DNA of 16,686 nt from Candidatus Parcubacteria bacterium (GCA_027424065.1 DAIBYH010000007.1:1-16686), one strand, 5' to 3'; positions 1-6,444 are shown, numbered from the stretch's first letter. Numbers and translations are program-made. Notes: generated by a model not told the origin, from the sequence alone.

Positions 1-65
1 CCGAGCGCCACGCCCAATACCAGGGCGACCGTGAGCGTAATGAATTGGGGGCGGGATGGTTTCAT
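1..65 (-). CDS. N-terminal fragment of an unknown membrane-anchored protein (cut by window edge)
   Basis: Only the first 21 codons lie in the window. Reading leftward from the ATG at 65-63 gives M-K-P-S-R-P-Q-F-I-T, then a hydrophobic run (LTVALVLGVAL) that continues to the window edge. A short basic start followed by a hydrophobic helix fits a signal anchor or signal peptide. The frame stays open and the start lies 3 nt after the stop of the upstream membrane protein, so it is probably the third gene of a small minus-strand operon with the cupredoxin-like gene. There is no convincing Shine-Dalgarno motif; the start is preceded by TCC, like many other genes here. Function cannot be assigned from this fragment. 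Confidence 0.6.
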   Translation of the reverse strand, partial: MKPSRPQFITLTVALVLGVAL

Positions 66-68
66 GGA

Positions 69-572
69 TTATTTTCCGGAATGCGTAGAGGTAGAGGTGG
101 GAAGCATGCCCGCCGGGATCATCGGCGCCGCCGAAGGCGCAGAGGAGGTGGAATACGGGATCTGCTGGCCCTGCTGCTGCGCCGCCGCTGCCTGCGGATT
201 CTCGATCGCCTGCACCACCTGGCTGTTGTTCATGAGGCGCGTCGTGAACAGAATGTTCTTGGAGTTCAGACTAATCTCGTTGCTCGGTCCCCAGAAGACC
301 GACGTAAAGGGCTGTACGCTCACCTGCACCTGGTTGTTCTGTCCCTGCGACCGCTGGAGATACCAGACGTCCGTCAGGTGCGGCGACGGGAACCAGGAAA
401 GTTTTCCGAAATACATATCGCCCGAGGTGAGGTACACGGCCGAATACGGAGAAACGGTATTCGTGCTCTTCGCTCCCATAAAGTTTCCGGCGATCATAAT
501 GCCGGCCCAAACCGCGAGCACGATAACGACAACGACCGCAACTATGAAGAGAACGATCCTGCTTTTTTTCAT
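69..572 (-). CDS. Hypothetical membrane-anchored protein, 167 aa
   Basis: I do not recognise a named family. Residues 1-5 are basic (MKKSR) and about 6-32 form one very hydrophobic helix, so the protein is probably anchored in the cytoplasmic membrane with the rest outside. There is no lipobox cysteine. The body (about 40-125) is rich in Ser, Asn and Gln, with a stretch reading AVYLTSGDMYFGKLSWF that looks like a small beta-rich domain. The tail (about 125-167) is low-complexity Ala/Gln/Pro/Ser/Thr. Proteins of this type are common in Parcubacteria-like genomes (family memory, not a search). It lies 22 nt downstream of the cupredoxin-like gene in the same direction; the spacer is AT-rich and has no Shine-Dalgarno motif. 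Secretion or surface function is inference only. Confidence 0.75.
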   Translation of the reverse strand: MKKSRIVLFIVAVVVVIVLAVWAGIMIAGNFMGAKSTNTVSPYSAVYLTSGDMYFGKLSWFPSPHLTDVWYLQRSQGQNNQVQVSVQPFTSVFWGPSNEISLNSKNILFTTRLMNNSQVVQAIENPQAAAAQQQGQQIPYSTSSAPSAAPMIPAGMLPTSTSTHSGK

Positions 573-594
573 GATGTAAAATTATTTATTTTTA

Positions 595-1152
595 TTATGG
601 TGCTACGACAATAATATATCCCACCGGTCCCTTTGCCGGGCCGCCGCAGGATGAACAATAGAAGAGATATTTACCCGCGGTCATCGGCGAGAACTGGACG
701 GTCTTCGTCTGACCCTGCGGCAGGAGCACATGGAAACCGAGATCGGGCTGCGTGAAATCATAGTTGCCGCTCGTTGCGCCGATCTGAAGATTCACCGTAT
801 CGCCGACGTTCACGGCGACCGTGGAAGGCGTAAACCCGTTACCATCCACCATAATAGTGAAGCTGCGGTACTTCGTGCTCGCGTTCGGCGCCGCGGCGGA
901 CTCAATTTTCGGAACGGCGACATCTCCCGTGCTCGTCGCACCGGCGCTCGGCACAACAACGTTCGCGGGAGCGGGCGCATAGGTCGTGGATGACGGCATC
1001 GCCGTTCCGGAACCAGCCATACCAATACCGCCCGCACCCTCCGGCGCGTTCGCCTTCTTATGCCCCAATGTCAGAACGGCAATGATCGCAAGTATGATGA
1101 CCACAACGACCACTACGACAAGGATAAGATTCCTCTTTTTGTTCTGCCCCAT
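595..1152 (-). CDS. Membrane-anchored cupredoxin-like protein, 185 aa
   Basis: A basic N terminus (MGQNKKRN) is followed by a hydrophobic helix at about 9-29, then a low-complexity Gly/Ala/Pro/Ser linker to about residue 90. The C-terminal part (about 95-185) reads as a cupredoxin beta-sandwich: FTIMVDGNGFTPSTVAVNVG, then GFH, then GKYLFYCSSCGG. In cupredoxins and cytochrome oxidase subunit II these positions bring His and Cys to copper. Here H141, C166 and C169 are present, but the last part (GPAKGPVGYIIVV) has no His or Met where CuA or blue-copper proteins have them. It may bind metal in an altered way, or not at all. The domain should face the outside. The ATG lies exactly at the predicted transcription start of an extended -10 promoter. 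It is the first gene of a minus-strand set with the two membrane proteins downstream. Confidence 0.8.
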   Translation of the reverse strand: MGQNKKRNLILVVVVVVVIILAIIAVLTLGHKKANAPEGAGGIGMAGSGTAMPSSTTYAPAPANVVVPSAGATSTGDVAVPKIESAAAPNASTKYRSFTIMVDGNGFTPSTVAVNVGDTVNLQIGATSGNYDFTQPDLGFHVLLPQGQTKTVQFSPMTAGKYLFYCSSCGGPAKGPVGYIIVVAP

Positions 1153-1167
1153 GACATGATTATACCA
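1152..1167 (-). promoter_or_regulatory. Extended -10 promoter giving a leaderless cupredoxin mRNA
   Basis: On the minus strand the sequence reads TGG-TATAAT-CATGTC-ATG. TATAAT (1164-1159) is a perfect -10 box and TGG (1167-1165) is an extended -10 element. Six bases later comes the A of the start codon, the normal distance from -10 to +1, so the mRNA probably begins at the ATG itself. No good -35 box is seen at 16-18 bp, which is usual for extended -10 promoters. The lysS promoter has the same geometry. Confidence 0.65.
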
Positions 1168-1224
1168 ACGTCAAGATGATAGCAACAGGCCGAGTTATCC
1201 ACAGGGAGAAAGAGGAGGTGGCAA

Positions 1225-1301
1225 CCCCACCTAACCTCCCCTTAGAAAAGGGAAGGAAGTTTAATTCCTCCTCCCTTTCGAGGGAGGAGCTAGAGGAGGG
1301 A
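1225..1301. repeat. Double-hairpin intergenic repeat, copy A
   Basis: About 77 bp, closely matching a second copy at 4621-4695 in the same orientation. Hairpin 1 is an imperfect 9-bp stem (1235-1243 with 1248-1256, loop AGAA, one C-A mismatch). Hairpin 2 is a perfect 9-bp stem CTCCTCCCT/AGGGAGGAG (1268-1276 with 1281-1289) closed by a TTCG loop. Outer sequences CTAAC and GCTAG also partly pair. The rest of the 1153-1361 region holds only the two divergent promoters. Confidence 0.75.
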
Positions 1302-1319
1302 GATCAGCGGGGGTGCTTG

Positions 1320-1349
1320 TTGCGCACGGAATGACAGGGAGGGTATTAT
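1320..1349 (+). promoter_or_regulatory. Putative dnaE promoter
   Basis: A -10 box TATTAT (1344-1349, 5 of 6 matches to consensus) is preceded at 18 bp by a weak -35 TTGCGC (1320-1325). The expected start is near 1356, leaving a leader of only about 5-6 nt (ACCCTT) with no Shine-Dalgarno motif, so the dnaE mRNA is probably nearly leaderless. The -35 box is poor, so the call is tentative. Confidence 0.45.
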
Positions 1350-1361
1350 AGGATTACCCTT

Positions 1362-4300
1362 ATGCCGAAATTCACCCACCTCCACGTCCATTCCCACTAT
1401 TCCCTGCTCGACGGCCTCGCCAAGGTTCCGGACCTCGTCGCGCGAGCCAAGGAATTCGGCATGGATGCCATCGCGCTCACGGATCACGGCGTGCTCTACG
1501 GCGCCGTGGAATTCTACAAAACGGCAAAGAAGGCGGGCATCAAACCCATTCTCGGCGTTGAAACCTATGTCGCGCCGCGCGACCGCTTCTCAAAGGAAGG
1601 CAATGAACGCTACTATCATCTTATTCTCCTCGCCGAGAACAATACCGGCTGGAAGAACATTGTGAAGCTCGTCACCAAGGCGCACCTCGAAGGCTTCTAC
1701 TATCGGCCGCGCATCGATAAGGACCTGCTCCGCGAGCATCACGAAGGCGTTATCGCGCTTTCCGCATGCCTCGGCGGCGAGGTGGACCAGGCGCTCCTCG
1801 CGGGACGGCAGGATGAGGCGGAACGCGTCGCGCACGAATACGAAGAGATCTTCGGCAAGGGAAATTACTTCCTGGAGATCCAGAAACATCCGCACATCGA
1901 AGATTCGGAAAAGATAGAAGCGGGTCTCATTGCGCTCTCCGAGAAGACCGGCATTCCCCTCGTTGCGACGCAGGACAGCCACTATATCCATTCCGACGAA
2001 GCAGAGTACCACGATGTTCTCCTTGCCGTGCAGACCGGCAACAAGCTCTCGGACGACGACCGCATGAGCATGAAGATGGACGACTTCTCGGTGCTCTCGC
2101 CCGAAGAGATGTTCAAGAAATTCGCGCACGTTCCGGGAGCCGCCGAGCGCACCGCAGAGATCGCAGAGCGTTGCAACGTGGAGATAGATCTCATCCCTCC
2201 CTACGGGCACGGCACCTACCTTCTCCCTGAATTCCCGAAACCGGACGGAAAGAGCGCGAACGCTTATCTGCGGGAGCTCATCGAAGAACGCCTGCCGAAG
2301 AAATTCCCGCCGGAGAAACAGACGCCTGAAATGCGGCAGCGGCTGGAATACGAGACCCAGGTCATCGAAAAGACCGGTTTCGCCTACTATTTCCTCATCG
2401 TGCAGGACCTCATCCACTGGGCGAAGACCCATGGCATCGCCGTCGGGCCGGGCCGCGGCTCGGCCGCAGGCAGCCTCGTCTCCTACGTGCTCGACATCAC
2501 GAACCTCAATCCTCTCGCCTATAACCTGCTCTTTGAGCGCTTCCTGAACCCTGAGCGCATCTCCATGCCGGATATCGATATCGACTTCTCGGACGTACGC
2601 CGCGACGAGGTCCTGGCGTATGCACGCGAAAAATACGGCGAAGACCGCGTGGCACGCATCATCACCTTCGGGACCATGGCCGCGCGGGCCGCGATCCGCG
2701 ATGCCGGACGCGCCATGGGATATGCCTATGCCTTCTGCGATCAGATCGCGAAACTCATCCCTTTCAATCCGACCCAGGGCATGAAAGAGGGCTGGCTTGA
2801 TGAATGCCTCACGAACGTCGTGGAGCTCAAGGCGCTCTACGACGCAAACCCCGACGCAAAGAAGCTCATTGACACCGCGCGCCACCTTGAGGGCGTCGCG
2901 CGTCACGCATCGGTCCATGCCTGCGGCACCGTCATTGCCAAGGATCCCCTCTCCGAGCTTGTGCCGCTGCAGTTCGCTCCCCAGGACAAAGACATCACGA
3001 TCACGCAATTCGAGATGCACGCCGTGGAAGAGCTCGGCCTTCTCAAGATCGACTTCCTCGGCCTCCGCAACCTGACCATCATCGAAGAAACCGTCCGGCT
3101 CGTCAAAGAACTGAAGAACGAGACGGTCAATGTGGATGCGCTGCCGCTCGACGACAAGAAAACCTACGAACTCCTCCAGCGCACCGACACGACGGGCGTC
3201 TTCCAGTTCGAGTCAAGCGGCATGCGCCGCTACATGAAGGAGATCCGCCCGACGGACTTCGAGGACCTCATCGCGCTCGTTGCACTGTTCCGTCCCGGCC
3301 CGATGGACCTGATCCCCTCCTACATCAAGCGCAAGCACGGCAAAGAACGCGTCGTCTATCTGCATCCCAAACTGGAACCGATCCTCAAGAACACGTACGG
3401 CATCGGCATCTATCAGGAACAGATGATGCAGATCGCCCGCGACCTTGCGGGCTACACGCTGCCCGAGGCCGACACGCTGCGCAAAGCCATCGGAAAAAAG
3501 ATCAAGGCGCTCCTCGACGAGCAGGAGATAAAGCTCGTGGGCGGCATGGTGAAGAACGGCATCCCCGAACGGGTCGCCAAGCAGATCTGGGAGCTCTTCC
3601 CGCCGTTCGCCCGCTACGGCTTCAACCGGAGCCACGCCGCCTGCTACGCGCTCATCGGCTATCAGACGGCCTATCTCAAAGCGCACTATCCCGAAGAATT
3701 CATGGCCGCACTCCTTGATTCGGAGCTGAGCGACATAGAACGGATCTCGTTCCTCATCCAGGAAGCGCGGCAGTCGGGCATTGATATCCTTCCGCCGGAC
3801 GTGAACCGGAGCTTCGTCACCTTCGCACCGGAAGGCCCGAAAATTCGTTTCGGCCTTGCCGCTATCAAGAACGTCGGCGCAGAGGTCACCCGCGCGATCA
3901 TCGACGAGCGCGCACGAAATGGACCGTTCAAGAATTTCGAGGACTTCCTCTCGCGGACTCAGCACAAAGATGTCAACAAAAAATCACTGGAAAGTCTCGT
4001 GAAGAGCGGCGCATTCGACTCCCTCGGCATCGAACGGAATCAGGCGCTCGCCAATATGGACGATATCGTAAAGTTCGCCTCCGCCATGCGGAAGGGTGGC
4101 ACGCGCACCGGCTCGCTCTTCGGCGACACGCTGCCGGCGGCGGCCCTGAAACTGAAGCCTGCGCCGGCGGCAACCTCCGGTGAAAAGCTCATCTGGGAAA
4201 AGGAGCTGATCGGCTTCTATCTTTCGGACCATCCCCTCAAGGCGCATGCCGAAACGATCGCCTACTACAAGGCAAAACCGATCGCCGAGCTCATTGCCGC

Positions 4301-4565
4301 AAAGCCGAACCAGCAGGTTATCCTCCGCACGGCCGGCATCGTCTCCAAAATGAGAAAGATCGTCACGAAGAGCGGCCAACCGATGATCTTCGCCACCATC
4401 GAAGATCTCGCACAGCAGAATCTGGAAGTGGTCGTCTTCAACAGCGTCCTCGAAAAGACCGCATCGGTCTGGGCGGAGAACACGCCGATCGTCGTGGAAG
4501 GAAAGATGTCCGAGCGCGACGGAGAGATGAAAATGATCTGCGAGAAGGCAAAGCGGCTGGACTGA
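1362..4565 (+). CDS. dnaE: DNA polymerase III alpha subunit
   Basis: Replicative DNA polymerase, 1067 aa, C-family. The N-terminal PHP domain (about 1-210) keeps its metal-ligand pattern: HLHVHSHYSLLDG (H8, H10), ALTDHG, GVETYV, SACLGG and TQDSHYIH. The polymerase core has the catalytic acids in PDIDIDF (D404, D406) and KIDFLGL (D564), matching D401, D403 and D555 of the E. coli enzyme. The fingers region (FARYGFNRSHAACYALIGYQ) is intact. After the helix-hairpin-helix region, TGSLF at about 916-920 sits where the beta-clamp motif lies. An OB-fold closes the protein (about 985-1067). It ends there, with none of the extra C-terminal tau-binding region of the 1160-aa E. coli protein. The start fits the conserved PHP N terminus. 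It is the only plus-strand gene, convergent with lysS and divergent from the cupredoxin gene, and flanked by two direct repeat copies. Confidence 0.97.
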   Translation: MPKFTHLHVHSHYSLLDGLAKVPDLVARAKEFGMDAIALTDHGVLYGAVEFYKTAKKAGIKPILGVETYVAPRDRFSKEGNERYYHLILLAENNTGWKNIVKLVTKAHLEGFYYRPRIDKDLLREHHEGVIALSACLGGEVDQALLAGRQDEAERVAHEYEEIFGKGNYFLEIQKHPHIEDSEKIEAGLIALSEKTGIPLVATQDSHYIHSDEAEYHDVLLAVQTGNKLSDDDRMSMKMDDFSVLSPEEMFKKFAHVPGAAERTAEIAERCNVEIDLIPPYGHGTYLLPEFPKPDGKSANAYLRELIEERLPKKFPPEKQTPEMRQRLEYETQVIEKTGFAYYFLIVQDLIHWAKTHGIAVGPGRGSAAGSLVSYVLDITNLNPLAYNLLFERFLNPERISMPDIDIDFSDVRRDEVLAYAREKYGEDRVARIITFGTMAARAAIRDAGRAMGYAYAFCDQIAKLIPFNPTQGMKEGWLDECLTNVVELKALYDANPDAKKLIDTARHLEGVARHASVHACGTVIAKDPLSELVPLQFAPQDKDITITQFEMHAVEELGLLKIDFLGLRNLTIIEETVRLVKELKNETVNVDALPLDDKKTYELLQRTDTTGVFQFESSGMRRYMKEIRPTDFEDLIALVALFRPGPMDLIPSYIKRKHGKERVVYLHPKLEPILKNTYGIGIYQEQMMQIARDLAGYTLPEADTLRKAIGKKIKALLDEQEIKLVGGMVKNGIPERVAKQIWELFPPFARYGFNRSHAACYALIGYQTAYLKAHYPEEFMAALLDSELSDIERISFLIQEARQSGIDILPPDVNRSFVTFAPEGPKIRFGLAAIKNVGAEVTRAIIDERARNGPFKNFEDFLSRTQHKDVNKKSLESLVKSGAFDSLGIERNQALANMDDIVKFASAMRKGGTRTGSLFGDTLPAAALKLKPAPAATSGEKLIWEKELIGFYLSDHPLKAHAETIAYYKAKPIAELIAAKPNQQVILRTAGIVSKMRKIVTKSGQPMIFATIEDLAQQNLEVVVFNSVLEKTASVWAENTPIVVEGKMSERDGEMKMICEKAKRLD

Positions 4566-4620
4566 CGCACCGCGTGCAGCTTCGCGGGGCGAATCCTAAG
4601 ATAAGGAGAGGGATCTTGAC

Positions 4621-4695
4621 CCCCACTAACTCCCCCTTAGAAAAGGGGGAGTAAATTTTCTCCTCCCTTTCGAGGGAGGAGTTAGAGGAGGGGGG
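4621..4695. repeat. Double-hairpin intergenic repeat, copy B
   Basis: About 75 bp, same orientation and order as copy A at 1225-1301. Hairpin 1 is a perfect 9-bp stem CTCCCCCTT/AAGGGGGAG (4630-4638 with 4643-4651, loop AGAA). Hairpin 2 (4660-4668 with 4673-4681, TTCG loop) is identical to copy A over all 22 bases. CTAACTCC (4626-4633) can also pair with GGAGTTAG (4678-4685). It fills most of the 163-bp space between the convergent dnaE and lysS ends. Confidence 0.75.
4630..4660 (+). terminator. Possible dnaE terminator formed by the repeat
   Basis: The perfect 9-bp hairpin at 4630-4651 is followed on the plus strand by TAAATTTTC, a weak T-rich tail. The placement, 64 nt after the dnaE stop and between convergent genes, fits a terminator. 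The broken T-run makes efficiency uncertain. No better candidate is seen at the dnaE end, nor for lysS on the other strand: only a bulged hairpin at 4711-4728 without a T-run. Confidence 0.35.
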
Positions 4696-4728
4696 AGAGC
4701 GAAAGGAGAGGGGCTCGCCCACGAGGCC

Positions 4729-6180
4729 CTATTTCTTCGGCCTCATCAACGGGAAGAAAACGGTTTCGCGAATCGGACGATCCATGAGCACCGCGAAGAG
4801 CCGTTCCGAAACGCCAAACCCGCCAGCCGGCGGCATGCCATATTCGAGCGCCTCCAGAAAATCCTCATCGAGATGCTGAGCCTCGACATCCCCCGCTTCC
4901 CGCAGACGCATTTGCTCCTCGAATCGGGCGCGCTGGTCCAAGGGATCGTTCAATTCAGAGAATCCCTTGCCGAGCTCAGTGCCGGCAGCAACGATCTGGA
5001 ACCGCTCAACAAGCTCGGGGTTTTCCGGCTTTCGTTTCGCAAGCGGTTCGATCACGACCGGCGGATCCACTAAAAAGCATGGCTGGATGAGCTTCGGACG
5101 CACGGTCTTCTTGAAAATAAGATCTATCAGTCGGCCGCGGCCCGCGGTCTTTTCGGGCGCAAGGCCAAGCTCCTTGGCGCGCGCAAAGAGCACGTCTCGA
5201 TCCGCGGAAACAGGATCCAATCCCTGATTTTCTTCTTTGAAGGCCGTGACATATTCCACTTTCTCCCACGGCTTCGACCAATCGATCTCGCGGCCGTCGC
5301 GCATGGTCTTTAAGCCGCCGCAGGTCTTCATGATCACCTCCTTGTACATCTTTTCCGTGAGCGCCATGACGTCATGGTAGTCGTGGTACGCCCAATAGAA
5401 CTCGAGGGCGGTATAATCCTGTAAATGTTCCCGGTCAATGCCCTCGTTGCGGAAGACCCGGCCAATCTCGAACACCTTATCAAATCCCCCGACCAGGAGT
5501 TTCTTGAGCGGGAGCTCGAGCGAGATGCGGAGATAAAAATCCGTATCGAGCGCGGCGTGATGCGTCCGAAAAGGTTCCGCCTCCGCGCCGCCGGGCAGAT
5601 TCTCGAGCGCCGGCAGCTCCACCTCCAAAAATCCCTCACGCGTGAGCGCGTTTCGGAACGTTTCCCAAAAAACCGTCTTCTTGCGGAACAGTTCATGGAG
5701 CTCGGCGGCGGCGATCAGGTCGAGATAGCGCTTCCGAAGCCGCAGATCCTCGTCCGCAAGTCCGGTCCAGTTATCCGGCAGCGGAAGAAGGCTCTTGCCC
5801 GCCATGACGAGCTCCATGGTCTCGACGCTCTTCTCTCCCCGCTTGGTCGCGAACATCGGGCCGGTCGCCGAAACAAAGTCCCCGAGGTCCAGCACGGAGC
5901 GCCAGAATTCGAAATCCTTTGTTGTTTCTTCTTTCATCACCAGCTGAACCTTGCCGGTCTCATCGGCAATGTCCACGAACAGGATCTTTCCCTGATCGCG
6001 GAGACTCTTGATGCGGCCCGCGAGCGAGATCTTTTCCCCCGAAGCGGAAAGCTCCTCGAACTTTTGGAGGGCGTGCGCGACCGTGGACGATCGCGGAATG
6101 CGCGCCGGATAGGGATCGCGGCCCGATGCACGGATCGCGTCAAGTTTTTTATGCCGTTCTCGCACAATGTCTTCCAACAT
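4729..6180 (-). CDS. lysS: Lysyl-tRNA synthetase, class II
   Basis: Charges tRNA-Lys with lysine in the cytoplasm; 483 aa from the chosen start. The N-terminal OB-fold anticodon-binding domain spans about 45-140 (ISLAGRIKSLRDQGKILFVD). The class II catalytic domain follows, with motif 2 FEIGRVFRNEGIDREHLQDY and motif 3 GFGVSERLFAVL ending in FFPLMRP. The substrate-pocket segment reads GTELGKGFSELNDP, with Lys where E. coli LysS has Asn (EIGNGFSELND). The frame stays open upstream to an ATG at 6225, but that stretch is a terminator hairpin plus a -10 promoter, so the start is at 6180 (MLEDIVRERHKKL). It is monocistronic: its own promoter upstream and convergent dnaE downstream. An upstream hairpin array may add regulation. 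Confidence 0.96.
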   Translation of the reverse strand: MLEDIVRERHKKLDAIRASGRDPYPARIPRSSTVAHALQKFEELSASGEKISLAGRIKSLRDQGKILFVDIADETGKVQLVMKEETTKDFEFWRSVLDLGDFVSATGPMFATKRGEKSVETMELVMAGKSLLPLPDNWTGLADEDLRLRKRYLDLIAAAELHELFRKKTVFWETFRNALTREGFLEVELPALENLPGGAEAEPFRTHHAALDTDFYLRISLELPLKKLLVGGFDKVFEIGRVFRNEGIDREHLQDYTALEFYWAYHDYHDVMALTEKMYKEVIMKTCGGLKTMRDGREIDWSKPWEKVEYVTAFKEENQGLDPVSADRDVLFARAKELGLAPEKTAGRGRLIDLIFKKTVRPKLIQPCFLVDPPVVIEPLAKRKPENPELVERFQIVAAGTELGKGFSELNDPLDQRARFEEQMRLREAGDVEAQHLDEDFLEALEYGMPPAGGFGVSERLFAVLMDRPIRETVFFPLMRPKK

Positions 6181-6195
6181 GCCTCCATCATAGCA
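6180..6195 (-). promoter_or_regulatory. Extended -10 promoter giving a leaderless lysS mRNA
   Basis: The minus strand reads TGC-TATGAT-GGAGGC-ATG. TATGAT (6192-6187) matches the -10 consensus at 5 of 6 positions and TGC (6195-6193) is an extended -10. Exactly six bases separate it from the ATG, the same spacing as at the cupredoxin gene. GGAGGC lies directly against the ATG, too close to act as a normal Shine-Dalgarno site. Confidence 0.55.
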
Positions 6196-6196
6196 T

Positions 6197-6225
6197 AAAA
6201 AAATGGCCCCTGGGAGCGGGACCAT
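6197..6225 (-). terminator. Rho-independent terminator or attenuator upstream of lysS
   Basis: On the minus strand ATGGTCCC (6225-6218) pairs with GGGGCCAT (6210-6203) around a 7-nt loop, with one T-G wobble, followed at once by a run of T (6202-6197). It points toward lysS and lies just before the lysS -10 box. It either insulates lysS from upstream transcripts or is the terminator arm of an attenuator. Confidence 0.65.
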
Positions 6226-6251
6226 CCGTGCTTCTGCCGAGATCGGATCTC

Positions 6252-6278
6252 AATTATCGAGGTTGAACCTCGATAATT
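6252..6278. repeat. 27-bp near-perfect palindrome
   Basis: AATTATCGAGGTT and its reverse complement flank a single central base (6265). Such a long perfect palindrome is far beyond chance. It could be an operator for a dimeric regulator, or the P1 hairpin of the candidate leader RNA. Confidence 0.7.
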
Positions 6279-6287
6279 AACACCTTT

Positions 6288-6362
6288 GTCATCCCGAGCT
6301 TGCCGAGGGATCCCTTTTTTTAGGATTTTTAGCAAAAAGGATTCCTCGCTACGCTCGGAATA
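6288..6362. repeat. GTCATCC-type long inverted repeat, element 1
   Basis: Left arm from 6288 (GTCATCCCGAGCTTGCCGAG...) and right arm to 6362 (...CCTCGCTACGCTCGGAAT) pair imperfectly over about 28 bp around a T- and A-rich centre. It belongs to the widely seen GTCATCC(T)GAGCGAAGCGAAGGATC class of intergenic elements; the class assignment is from memory. Confidence 0.6.
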
Positions 6363-6373
6363 ATAACTCTTCC

Positions 6374-6444
6374 GTCATCCTGAACGAAGTGAAGGATCTT
6401 TTCTTATTAGCACAGAAAGGATGCTTCGCTTCGCTCTGCATGAC
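6374..6444. repeat. GTCATCC-type long inverted repeat, element 2
   Basis: Two 30-nt arms (6374-6403 and 6415-6444) are inverted copies with 24 of 30 positions matching, around an 11-nt centre. The left arm begins GTCATCCTGAACGAAGTG and the right arm ends GCTCTGCATGAC. It shares consensus with element 1 just upstream, so two diverged copies lie in tandem between greA and lysS. Confidence 0.7.

Larger units (their letters stand above)
6197..6278 (-). ncRNA. Candidate structured leader: two hairpins plus terminator
   Basis: Read on the minus strand, three stems follow one another before lysS. P1 (6278-6252) is an 11-bp stem AATTATCGAGG/CCTCGATAATT with loop TTCAA. P2 (6251-6239) is GAGAT/ATCTC with loop CCG and starts with no gap. 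A 13-nt linker then leads to the terminator stem (6225-6203) and its T-run. GGATGGTCCCGCT (6227-6215) matches the core T-box string GGGTGGTACCGCG at 10 of 13 positions, including UGGU, which could pair with a tRNA ACCA end. No Stem I with a specifier loop is visible, and no clear promoter for such a leader, so the RNA is only a candidate. P1 may instead be a protein-binding DNA palindrome. Confidence 0.3.

Noticed and set aside
31..614. Two long overlapping plus-strand frames (31-579 and 45-614)
   Set aside because: They are antisense shadows of the 167-aa minus-strand gene, with Arg- and Cys-rich composition and no family features.
1590..3020. A 476-aa minus-strand frame inside dnaE
   Set aside because: It is antisense to a certain dnaE coding region, which explains the open frame through high GC codon use; no recognisable motif.
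6181..6225. Upstream extension of lysS to an ATG at 6225
   Set aside because: The extension would translate a terminator hairpin and the -10 promoter; conserved LysS sequence begins near the ATG at 6180.
6215..6227. A firm T-box riboswitch call before lysS
   Set aside because: Only the short core string is similar; Stem I, the specifier loop and the antiterminator partner are not found. Kept only as a candidate structured leader.
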